Shown: positions 1 through 10,239 of the stretch, one piece after another
Position numbering within the stretch: the stretch's first letter is position 1
Layout: every line of letters starts with the position of its first letter
Assembly: GCA_049724395.1 (NCBI GenBank)
Contig: JAUGWO010000009.1
Location: 1 to 64,000, forward strand
Source: Spongospora subterranea f. sp. subterranea
Lineage: Eukaryota > Endomyxa: Phytomyxea > Phytomyxea > Plasmodiophorida
Length of the DNA stretch: 64,000 nt
Reading direction: 5' to 3'
The notes under the pieces: generated by a model
Databases searched by the model: none
Told to the model about the DNA's origin: nothing
Seen by the model: only the letters and a program-made list of their open reading frames with translations
Position numbers and translations under genes: made by a program

Positions 1-3000
1 GCTCCCTGGCTAACTGAATGTAGAAAACCATCATTCGTCAGGAAAACCTTGAGCCTTTTGAAGATTCTTTCATTTAAAGGCTTCGTAAGTATATCGGCAA
101 CCATATTATTCGTCGGGACGTACTGTACGTCAATCCTTTGTTCTTTAATCATGTCTCGAACGTAATGGTATTGGATATCTATATGCTTCGATCTTTGACT
201 GGAGCAGTCGTTCTTTCGATAAATAACGCTCCTTGGTTGTCCTGATATAACATTGTTTTTGGCACTTGTTTCAGCAGCCTGAGCTCAATCAAAAGATCTT
301 GTAGCCAAATAACTTCTTTAGTTGCGGAACATGCTGCTATATATTCGGCTTCCGTCGTCGATAATGCGATGCATCCTTGCTTTTTGGATTTCCAAATAAT
401 CGGATTTTCACCCAATGTTATCAAGATTCCAGTTACTGATCTGCGATCGTTTGGGTCGGGTCCATAACTGCTATCCGCCCATGAAATAATCTCCAAAGGG
501 TTCGACTTGAACAGAATGCCTTCATTAGCGGTCCCCTTCAGATATTTGATGATCCTCTGAGTAGCATGCCACAACGTTTTCGTCGGTTTTGAAATATGTC
601 GGCTGATGTTGTTTACGGCGTATGCGATGTCAGGCCTTGTTGCGTTTGCGAGATACTGTAGGCATCCTATCGCCTCTCGAATTGGATATTGATTTGTTTC
701 CTCGTCATCATCGCCTGCCTCATATGGCTTCGTCATTGGTGTCGATGCATGCTTGCAATGTTCTTGTCGATACGTTGCGATGACTTCCCTGATGTATCTT
801 GTTTGTGTCAGTAATATTCCGTTGTTCGGGTATGATAATTCCATGCCGAGAAAATTCTTCGCGATACCTAGATCCTTCATTCGGAAAGATCTAGCGAGAA
901 CTTGTGAGACTTTTGATATTTCGTCTTGATCATCTCCCGTGATTAGAAGATCGTCGACATATATCGCGATCATGGTAATCTGATTCCTGCAACTGCTCTT
1001 GTACCATAGACATGGTTCTTTTCTCGACTGCGTGAAGTTGTTCGATCTGATTTTGTCAAACAACGTCTTCTGCCACTGTCGCCCCGCTTGCTTCAGACCG
1101 TAGAGGGCTTTCTTCAGCAAACATAACTTGTTCTCCGCTCCCGGTTTCTCAAACCCTTCGGGTTGAAGCATGTAGATACTTTCGTCCAATGGGGCGTTCA
1201 AATAGGCAGTAGTAAAGTCCTTTTGAAAGATCTTCCATTTCTTATGTGTGGCAGTTGCTAACAGGACTCGTAATGATGTGTGAGCTAGTACCGAAGAAAA
1301 GGTCTCGTCGTAGTCGACTCCGAATCTTTGGGAGTATCCTTTAGCGACATAACGTGCCTTGTGCTGCATCTGTCCTGCTGCATCAGTCTTCTCGGTAAAA
1401 ACCCACCTGCCAGTGATCGGCTTGATATCATCTGGTGGATCCACGAGCGTCCATGTCTGATTCTGCTCGTGTGCCGTCATTTCTTTAAACGCAGCTTGAT
1501 ACCATTGTTGGGCCTCAGGAGTCTTCATCGCTTCTTTGAACGACTTCGGTAGTTTCTGACTAATGGTGTTGTTGGTAGCATACACGAATTCGTCAATGAT
1601 CTCCATTTGCTCATGATTGTCCTCATCTCGAGTTCGTTGTTGATCGGTGAATTGACTTTCATTGAATGTCACAGCGTGTCGAATCAAAATTCTTTTGTCG
1701 GCAAATCGTTGTAACACGTAACCTTTTTGATATTGAGGGTAACCCAGGAATATGCATTTCTCAGCTGTGGAATCAATGCTTGTTCTGAACGACTTGTCGA
1801 TATTTGCCCAAGCAATACATCCAAATCTTCGTAATTGCTCGACTTCGGGGGTTTGGTTACACCATAATTCGTATGGCGTCTTCCACTGAATTCTTTTTGT
1901 TGGTAATCTGTTCAGGGTGAAAACAGCATAGCGAACAGCAAACGTCCAGTAAGAGTTTGGGAGATTTGACTCTGTCAGAACGCATCGTGCCATCTGCATG
2001 ATCGTGAGGTTTCGGCGCTCCGCTTGTCCATTCTGTTGCGGGCAATACGGGACCGTTCTCTGGTGTTTAATCCCTTTTTGTAGTAGGAAGACGCTCATCA
2101 AATTATTTACATATTCACCGCCTCCATCAGTTAGAAGGGTCGTCAAACGTTCCTTGGTTTCCGCTTGTGCGTCTGTCATGAACCGTTGTAGAGCATCAAG
2201 TACTTCCTCGGCACTCTTTGTTTTCAGAAACGTGATCCAGGTCCATGTTGAAAACAGGCAATTAAAAGTGATATAATATCTATAGCCTTCAGGGCCTGGT
2301 TCCAAAAATGGTCCTTTCAAATCGGAAGAGACAATTTCGTATTGCCTCGTTGGCTTCGTCCGACGCTCTTCGGGGAACGGTTTTCGTCTCGATTTGTTCT
2401 GCGCACAGGTGTCGCAGAATGGACGTTCTTCTCCAGTGATTTTTATACCAACCGTCGATTCCCCTATGTTCTTCAATCGTTCGTCCGATGCGTGGCCAAA
2501 TCGATGGTGTGCTTGTTCAAGAGTAATTGTCTCGAATGCATTCATTGTCGGACTCTTCAGTGGCGCTATTGTGTACAGACCATTCTTCATCTTCGCCGTC
2601 AAGATTGTCTCTCCATCTGCAGTCTTGATGTGCATATGGTCTTTGATGACGATGGTCAGGCCTAGTTTGGTAAGTGTATGTGCCGAAATTAGCGTATTTG
2701 TCGCGCTTGGCACGTACAGGACATTGGGTAGAGTGATCAACGGCTCTGTTGATAGTACCAAAGTACCTTTTCCCGCTGCCTTGATAACCTGGCCATTGCA
2801 TGCCTGTATAAAGACCGGTTTCGTCATGCTTTGATAATTCTGGAGAATCGCTCGGTCTTTCGTTATGGAAACATTCGCTCCACTATCAATGAGAAATCCA
2901 TCTATAGCACTAGCGTTGCTGAAAGTTACAACGCGGAATCCCTTGAATTCATCTGGGTCGGTAAAATTTGCCAAAACCGCCGATGATTTGGTGCGGTTCT

Positions 3001-3916
3001 TCTCCTTCTCTTTAAGCCAGTCTGGCTTTAATTCAGGATGCAGGTGCCAGCATTCACGATTGTCGTGGCCGTCCTGTGAGCACTTTGTGCAATGCTTCTT
3101 CTTTCTTTGTCCATTTGTTTTCTTCCGCAACGTCTTTAATGCTTTAAGCTCCGGTGTCTGCGCGTCGTCGCTGGATTTTGGCTTGTTGCCAATCTTTTCG
3201 CGTTCTGTCGCGAGCAATAGATTCGTCAGCTTCGCGATCGTCTTGATCTCTGAAGCTCGAGCTGCCGCTTTGGCTTGTTCATAGTCTTGTGAGAGGCCGT
3301 GTAGGGCCTTCGCACATAGCGCTATTTCGCCCATGTTGATGCCTAGCGTGATGAGGTCATGATACGTCTCAATCAAGCGGTCTAGGTAGATCTTCACTGT
3401 CTCGGTGGAACTTTTCTTGTCCTCGATGAACTTTACGAATTTTGTAGAAGCTTGAGCATCTTTCTTCTCGTCATAGATTTCACACAATTTTGCCCATACG
3501 TCCTTGGTATAGCGACATGATGCAATTTGCTTGTATGCAAGTTGAGAAAGTCTCATAGTAACTTCTGCGTAAGCGATTCGGTCGTTTCTTATCTCGGCCG
3601 TTGATGTGCCTGGTAAAAATTCGAGGTAAGTTTCGATGCCCATGCGGATAAACTGTGTTTCCAGTTTCCTTCTGAAAATTTCCCAATTTTTTCCATTGAA
3701 TTCGGGAATTAGATTCAAACCAGTTGCGTACTGCTGAAGATTAACTTCTGTCTGCAGAAGATGAACACTTTCTATGTGTCCCGTTGTTTCGCTAGATCTT
3801 ACTTGGCCTTGCTCTCCTTGGGCAACTGCTGGTTGATCTGCGTGTTCATGCTCTTCTTGAGCGTCATTGGTTTCTGCCCGACGGACGCGTCTTGCCGTCC
3901 TTTCATCGTCGGACAT
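1..3916 (-). mobile_element. Ty1/copia LTR retroelement, partial at the window edge
   Basis: One long gag-pol reading frame of Ty1/copia order runs right to left. The parts, in order, are a gag-like region, a CCHC zinc knuckle (CTKCSQDGHDNRECWH), an aspartic protease (FLIDSGANVSIT), an integrase with an HH-CC-type zinc site and DDE core (SSDLKGPF, TDGGGEY), a reverse transcriptase with the YVDDLLITG catalytic motif, and RNase H (STTEAEYIA). The order integrase before reverse transcriptase is what separates copia from gypsy. The RNase H part continues to the first base of the window, so the 3' end and its LTR lie outside. The element looks nearly whole, with about one break, so it is probably young. 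The 5' LTR border could not be fixed. Confidence 0.95.
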
Positions 3917-4147
3917 GGTTCACTTGATCCTGAGCTTCGAGAGCTGGGACTCTTAATCTTACAGATGCGCAAGAAGGTTGATAGCGAACTAAACTTTATT
4001 AAGTTCCTTCGGAGAGTCATTAGAGTGTACTCTCTCTGTTAAGTAATGATGGTCTTCATATGTTAGCGCATAGTCTGATACATCTTCTGCAAGCAAAAGG
4101 GTTGAGGTGGGAATCCATCTGTCAGCCGGGTACGGTGCAACCTCTTG
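3917..4147 (-). other. 5' leader and possible LTR of the copia element
   Basis: This stretch lies just upstream of the copia reading frame and should hold its untranslated leader, primer-binding site and part of the LTR. I could not recognise a clean primer-binding site or an LTR border, because the partner LTR lies outside the window. No host gene is visible. Confidence 0.35.
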
Positions 4148-4531
4148 CAGGTTATTGGCAACGTTCACGTTATCGACAGAAGCCGAAGTTTGTTCGAATA
4201 GCTATTAGTTAGGAAATACAGCCAGCGCTAGCCTTCAAAAATCAGGTTATTGGCAACGTTGACGTTATCGACAGAAGCCGAAGTTTGTTCGAATAGCTAT
4301 TAGTTAGGAAATACAGCCAGCGCTAGCCTTCAAAAATCAGGTTATTGGCAACGTTGACGTTATCGACAGAAGCCGAAGTTTGTTCGAATAGCTATTAGTT
4401 AGGCGTTGAAATACAGCCAGCGCTAGCCTTCAAAAATCAGGTTATTGGCAACGTTGACGTTATCGACAGAAGCCGAAGTTTGTTCGAATAGCTATTAGTT
4501 AGGGAATACAGCCATCGCTAGCCTTCAAAAT
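4148..4531. repeat. Four-copy tandem repeat, unit about 95 bp
   Basis: Units start at 4148, 4243, 4338 and 4438, each with CAGGTTATTGGCAACGTT. The first two spacings are 95 bp. The third is 100 bp because of a five-base insertion (GGCGTTG in place of GG). Copies are almost identical: the first carries a C where the others carry G, and the last diverges at its end. The high identity means recent expansion. The array sits directly beside the 5' side of the copia element and may belong to its LTR or be a local minisatellite. Confidence 0.9.
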
Positions 4532-4852
4532 TTGGCTACAGTAGTATTCAGAGTTTTGAAACAAGGCAAATTGCCGAATTCCGAGTGCTGTGTATACAAC
4601 ACCGATAGCTACGCTCTGCCAAGTAAATGCAAACGCGGCGTTCAGCGGCTTAATAAAATTTGTTGGCGGTTATTAATTGGCGACATAGATGGTGAATTGG
4701 AAGCGCACATTGAGGAAGAAGTGATCCTCTGCAAGTAACCATTCAAGAAATGCATGTACAAGCTGTCCGCATGTTTGGCATCCTTGATGAGTGTCCCATC
4801 ATTAAACAATGTTGAGGTTTGTTACTCGCAGACTTCCTCTCTCACAGTCGTG
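4532..4852. other. No gene seen
   Basis: The last diverged part of the 95-bp array fades into unique sequence. A 68-codon open frame here has no recognisable motif. This is the 3' flank of ALG11. Confidence 0.4.
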
Positions 4853-6621
4853 TCAGTGTTTATTTCTCAAAATTGGAGCCATCGCGTTGACAAAACCTTG
4901 ACAAAACGCCGCATCTGAAAATTCTTGGCAACGCAGCCTTCCACATGCTCTTAACTGCAAAAAGTCCTCTTTTTCGTTGAGAAAAGCTGTTAGAACTTTC
5001 GTTATTTGCTTCGAAAATGCCTGGGCGGAATCGTCGGCAAGAAATCCCGTTTCTGATCCGTTAAACGGAATAACAATGTCGGAACGAGGCCCGCCTGAGT
5101 TATGAGCGACCGTCACTAGACCTGCAGCCATGTATTCAACAACACCGATACCGAAGTGTTCGTTCCACATCTAAGATGCTGGTTGTAATAACTTCTCCAT
5201 GTTATTGAGAACTGACGATGCTTACCGTATGTAGCCCAATTAATGACTTTCCGAGAAGAGCAACTAGGGTTTCGAAACTGGCATTAATGTGCCAGTCAAT
5301 ATTGGGCGAAATACCTAACTGATCAGCATATGAACGTAAACGCTCCACCCTTTTCTAAAAAATGTGTAGGTACGAGCACCCAGAGCAAACTTTGATTTAA
5401 CCTGATCTTCAGCGTTGCGTACACCACCGAGTAGAATTAACCGAATGTTTTGTCTATACGGAGTCAACGATTTCAAAACCATTTGAAATGCTTCAAGTTG
5501 CATGATGTGGTTCTTTTCGGGCCTAAACTGGGCAACGCTAATTATATGAGGGGAACGTCCAGACAACGGCAACGACGACAGCGATTGTGTGTCACATGGT
5601 GGAAATACAACCAGACACGGTCGTTGCCAAATCTGTAATATATGATCTCGAGTCCAACTGGATACAGCAAGGTCAGTAAACACATTCCGGTGTACAGCAA
5701 CAACGTACCTGGAGTTTACCATGACAACGTGTGCGGACGTACCAACACAACCGTATAGGTAAGCGAATAATCGATAATACTGAAACTTCGCATAGCTCAA
5801 CACTGGATTAGACGAAATGCTGAAATGTGGATCATTCAACGTCGTCAACCGGGAACAATGATATAACGTACAGTTTTCGATTATTATGAGCTTCCCGCGA
5901 TTCTTTCACCCTTTCCAGCATATCAGTGCTTATTGTCGGATAATGGGTATAACAGGCAACATGGCAACCGAAAATATAGCGAGCGACGGGATATGTGAAA
6001 GCGAATCCGGTCGTATCGATGAACGTACCGGGTCGATATCGAATTAGACATTCAATGGGACTTCGGCGATCACGTCAATAGCGGATAATACGAGGCAGCT
6101 GTCAACAGAAACTGACCGCAATTAACGAACCAAAACTCTGAAGAATGAGAGTAAGGAACGGATAGTACGTCGGGTCGATTAGCCAATATAGTTGGCACTG
6201 TTTCTTGGTTAGAGTTATCAATAATAAATCGACAGCTTTAATTACAGTAACAAACTTGATTTCGCCACTCAGTTCGATGCCAAAACAACGCTTAACGTTG
6301 TCAATAATTGATTTTGGCGATTGACCAGAACACATAGTCGCGCAATAGATCGATATTCGCATACCATTTTCGTCATGATCCTGCAGCGCTTTGATTGCAT
6401 ACCAGAGCACCCTTTCCCCTCCTCCAGCCCCAGCACTATGAGGAAATCGTATCGGTACTTCAATTTACAGAATTCGCAATGTTTGAATACCAATAGGGGT
6501 GAAAGAAGGCAATATGATTCGCGAGCCTCGGGTGATACCTTACCCGGATAGCAAACGCTATGAGCCCAGCAATTGCAGAGAGAACGATGGCCCATATCAA
6601 ATAGATAATGAATGTGATCAT
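4853..6621 (-). CDS. ALG11: GDP-mannose:Man3GlcNAc2-PP-dolichol alpha-1,2-mannosyltransferase ALG11
   Basis: ALG11 adds the fourth and fifth mannoses to the dolichol-linked N-glycan precursor on the cytosolic face of the ER. The start at 6621 opens a hydrophobic N-terminal anchor ([19 protein letters not shown]). Splicing then gives FFHPYC joined to [14 protein letters not shown], the ALG11 signature. Later exons hold [45 protein letters not shown] and the last-exon block [17 protein letters not shown], which contains the GT4 E-x7-E motif, followed by AHNSGGP. At least six exons are separated by introns of about 40-60 bp, several ending in TAG or CAG. All the expected family blocks are present in order, so the gene looks complete. 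Exon borders in the middle are read by eye and may be off by a few bases. Confidence 0.93.
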
Positions 6622-6739
6622 GATGAATTACCGATCAATTAATGGAAAGGAGGCCGCAACAAACCCACTTTATCTCAATCACTTTGCTGGAGGGAATATA
6701 GCGGACAGGATTGATGTTGGTTGAGTTAAGATAAGCAGC

Positions 6740-6935
6740 CCTCCTACCAACTACAAGTTAAATAACCCTTTTTACGCACTGGTAGGAGATAGATCATGTG
6801 GGAGAAGTATTGGTACTTGTAGGCGGTAGACCATGTCGGAAGGATTGCATCAACCCTCCTACCACAGGGAGGTAGGAGGTAGATCATGTCGAATGGATTG
6901 ACCCTCCTACCACAGGGAGGTAGGAGGTAGATCAT
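6740..6935. repeat. Short repeats with a perfect hairpin core
   Basis: A unit of about 45 bp containing CCTCCTACC-ACAGGGA-GGTAGGAGG occurs twice (about 6851-6899 and 6899-6935), with partial copies at 6740-6800 (GGTAGGAGATAGATCATGTG). The nine-base arms are exact inverted repeats, so each unit can form a stem-loop. Each unit ends in GTAGATCATG. The repeats lie upstream of ALG11, between it and the next repeat block. Confidence 0.75.
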
Positions 6936-7026
6936 GGCGACATTTGATTCACATTGTGTGCGACAACATCAACCTTTACATTTATTGTCGAACGGACCAA
7001 TTTAACAGTAATATAAGCAGCTTTCA

Positions 7027-7250
7027 AGGATCACACAACTAACTCGAATCAGTAATGGAATCTGGTTCGATTTGAACTACCTTAACCGGCGCTTACACGT
7101 CACAATCGTTTCTATTTTGCATTTTGTCTCTTGGTCATTTACCTGCCCAATGCAAAAACAATTCCAAGGTCACACAACTAACTCGAATCAGTAATGGAAT
7201 CTGGTTCGATTTGAACTACCTTAAGGATCTGCAATGCAAAAACAATTCCA
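7027..7250. repeat. Local direct duplication, about 57 bp, spaced 141 bp
   Basis: The block from TCACACAACTAACTCGAATC to GATTTGAACTACCTTAA occurs at about 7030-7085 and again at about 7171-7225. A flanking piece, CAATGCAAAAACAATTCCA, is also repeated at about 7148 and 7231. It contains GGTTCGATTTGAAC, which resembles a tRNA T-arm, but no tRNA cloverleaf surrounds it. The rest of 6936-7674 shows no gene. Confidence 0.8.
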
Positions 7251-7674
7251 GATGCAGATATTCGGTAATAGATCCGCCGAATTGTGTTGTCCATTCCCAA
7301 GGACAACCAATATTGAGTTAATGTGCATCGACCGTTCTCTCTGGAAATGTTCAGCTTTTTTCTTGCCGATTCCCATCCGTTTTCATCCTGTCGTACGTCT
7401 TGTTACGCTATTCTATTCTAGTGTTGTCCCAACCATCTTTCACAATTCAAACGGTGATCGAGCTATATGGTCTTGGAAATGAGGATATTGGAATAGTTTA
7501 AGGGCCCTGTTCCTTGGAGATTTTAGATATTTCGCAGTTCAGATCTCCACGATAATATTAGTGGGTTGGACAATCGGCACAAAACAGGAGAAAATGAATA
7601 ATCGGGAGTCGATTTCACAGCGCTTTGCAATTTGGTGTTCTGGTTTTCAGCGGGTGAACTATCAAAAGTGGGTT

Positions 7675-8277
7675 TTAGACGGCGTAATACGGTGGATGCC
7701 TTCGATAATATTGAGTCTTGCTGATCAAGGGCATATCTTCCAGAAAGCAGCACACCTCGAACACGAACGCCTCGGGGGTGCACGGGCGCGACGTCTGCAG
7801 CGAGAAGTAGTCCGAGTGCTCGTGGACGATGACCAACGAGCTCGGCAGGATCGTCATCGCCGGGATCATGAACAGGCTGAACAGCGACAGGTTCTTGACG
7901 AGATTGCCCAGGACTGGGCCGCCCGGGCGTAACGTCAGACCTAACGGCGATCACTGTCAAAAACGCGATGGCGCTACCTTTGCCGACGGCAGAAATCTCG
8001 CCCGACCGTTTGGCCCAACGTGTTCCGACCCGATCAGCGGGTGGATCATGCCGTCGTCGTGGAGCTCGTAATCGTACGATGCCCGATCCAGCGCTTCCTG
8101 CTGGCGGCGCTCCCTGGGGCGCACCCGCAAACCCGACTGCAGTCGATACAAATCAAACGGCGTCTTCTGGATCACTCGCAGGATCTGCCTGGCGCGTTTC
8201 GTCCCCGACATAATCACAAAATTCAACCCCGGATTAATCGCGGCAAACGGGAGCCGACATTGACTGCTATTTGGCAT
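7675..8277 (-). CDS. Tse2-like ADP-ribosyltransferase-fold protein
   Basis: Two exons encode about 180 residues. Exon 1 has TPFDLYRLQSGLRVRPRERR and ASYDYELHDDGMIHPL. A phase-1 intron joins GPNG to LTLRPGG, and exon 2 carries MTILPSSLVIVHEHSDYFSLQ and ends HPPYYAV. The run of YRLQSG, YDYE..DDG..HP, GPNG.sLRP, LP..LV.VHE..D.FSLQ matches, from memory, the Tse2-type ADP-ribosyltransferase-fold family. That family is named after a bacterial type VI effector but is also common in fungal genomes as host proteins of unknown role. I see no signal peptide or membrane segment and the gene looks whole. The first ATG at 8277 is assumed. An in-frame open stretch upstream could instead be spliced to the RING gene that ends 81 bp away. 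The biochemical activity is not established. Confidence 0.6.
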
Positions 8278-8358
8278 AAACAAACGCGAACGCGCAGATG
8301 TGTCGGCGATCGTCTGGAGAAATGTGATGATAAATATGGTTTTTTATCGAATATGTTT

Positions 8359-9642
8359 CTATACCTCGGCTGGTTCGTTTTCGGCGACCGGTTCGGGATT
8401 CCTAGCTCCTTTTACTGATTCGCGACATAATGGACCTAAGATGACGATTGATTGGGGCGGGCGAACAGAGTGGATCAGGGCGGTCGGTGAGGTGTTTACA
8501 TGTCGCTTTTAGGGTCAGCCACTGATCCAGACACTCGGCGTGAAATTCATGATTGCACCTGAGGTGCTTCAGGTGGTCGTTGTTGACGAAATCGACCTGA
8601 CATATGACACACGTCGCCGGATTCGACGCCTAAAACAAATACGAACGATAAGCAAAATTCAACGCCAACAACCCAACGCGCCAGGAAACTACATGATCGC
8701 TGTGATTATCTCGATCACTGAATACTCGTTCAGGAATCGCCTCCAATGCGACGTCGTCCAGGCCCTGATTGGGCTGCAAATACCTGTTCGCCCCAGGATC
8801 AGACCGTGCGTTTTCTGATAAAAGGGGGTGCGATGAAATTACTGCAATATGAGGAGGACGCAAGGAAGGCAGAGACAAAGCATCGTCAGCATGAGCAGCG
8901 ACGAGAACGTCATCACGACCAGGTGGAACATGATCAGCCCGAACGTGAACCACTTCAGGAGCTGGAGCGAGTTGCCGGCCGCGGCGCAATCGGTCGTCGC
9001 CTCCTTGCCCATGATTAGGAACAGTCCCTGAAACACGATCGCGGTTCAGAACTCGTTGAGGATATTCGGCGAGGAATTCTGACCAAGGAGGCGGCGGCGA
9101 TGAAGACGTATAATCGCAGCGTGTCCATCTCGTTCGATCGCTTCAGAGCCGCCATGTCGCGATCGGCTTGCGCTCGACATCGATACTGCACCCCACAGCA
9201 TGAGTCAAACGACGAAACAACCACATTCTCAGGGGCCCGACCACTTCGTGAGGGATTGTGAACCCGTGGCGAAATACGAATACGGTGAGCCACGTCTGAA
9301 TATTGGCCAGATATTGACACGATGATGCGCTGTTAACATTCGTTGTCTGTAGAATGACGGTCCCGACGATGAACTAGAGGGGAAAACAACGAAACGACCC
9401 GTTAGCGTTGGAGGGGCGAGTTACTGGCGAATATGCTGAACCTCGATGATAGAGAACGCGATGATGATGGCGACACAGCGAGCCGACCCCCTGATACTAT
9501 CGGCGATCTCGTTCGTCTGCTGGACGACCTGCAATCTCCTGGCCTGGTTCACGTTGTTCTGGGCCAATTCCTCCTCTTGCAGGCGCCTGGCCAGCTCCTC
9601 GTCGGCGGCCAGGTTCTGGCCCGCCTCGACCGCTGCCTGCAT
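8359..9642 (-). CDS. Membrane-anchored RING-H2 E3 ubiquitin ligase
   Basis: The N-terminus has a charged helix (EELARRLQEEELAQNN), then several hydrophobic segments across exons (CVAIIIAFSIIE joined to FIVGTVILQTT; LRLYVFIAAASL; TFGLIMFHLVVMTF; LCLCLPCVLLIL). A cytosolic RING-H2 finger follows: CVICQVDFVNNDHLKHLRC, NHEFHAECLDQWL, KATCPLC. The second CxxC exists only after the last intron is removed, which confirms that splice. The layout and the CLPC stretch before the ring resemble plant RIE1-type membrane E3 ligases, which ubiquitinate substrates at endomembranes. Five to six exons. The stop at 8359 follows NEPAE. The ATG at 9642 is the first in frame; an earlier non-coding exon is possible. 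Confidence 0.85.
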
Positions 9643-10239
9643 CGCTTTCACTCTCTCTCGGGGACGTCAATTCACAAAAAACCCGTTTATCGGTGTGAGT
9701 CACGGTTCAGCGTTTGTCGCCCCCTGGAACCCTCAGGCACGTGTGTCCAACACAAAAACGGGGAGAGCCAACGACCAAGAGCACCCTGGGTGTTTTTACT
9801 CAACGCGCATTGCCAAGAAAGGATATCGGGTCCAACGGAAACCAGTTCAGTCACACCCCAATTTATATACACAGACACAGGGGCGAAAACCACCAGCGAT
9901 ACTTGCCGCCCTTCTGGAACGTTCGTCTTGGAATTTGGCCTAGTGGGGGAGGGGGGGCGGTGCACTGGACAAATCATCTCGAACAGTGCAGCGAGGGGCA
10001 ACACAGTAATACGGCGACATTACTCCCCAGTGCCTATAGTCGCACCATTTGGTCTGGCAGAATATCGACCAGATCAGAATTGATTCTACGGGTTTGTTTA
10101 AACCAAAGTCCAAAGGTAATTTCCAACCCAACGATGGGTTGACGCTCCAGTTGGGTCTGCATTCTTTTTTTGAGACCGTTTAGGGGTCAGATAGTATGAT
10201 TTTTATGATTTATCGCTAGCAATTCACCGACGCTGGAGT
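9643..10239. other. Upstream region of the RING gene; no gene seen
   Basis: Several overlapping open frames occur on both strands, but none has a motif, and their lengths are what chance gives. The stretch lies between the start of the RING gene and the stop of the 427-residue gene, both on the minus strand, so it probably holds the promoter of the first. A G run is visible near 9945. Confidence 0.4.

Noticed and set aside
7055-7225. GGTTCGATTTGAAC resembling a tRNA T-arm, present twice
   Set aside because: No acceptor stem, D-arm or anticodon arm can be folded around either copy. It is just part of a direct duplication.
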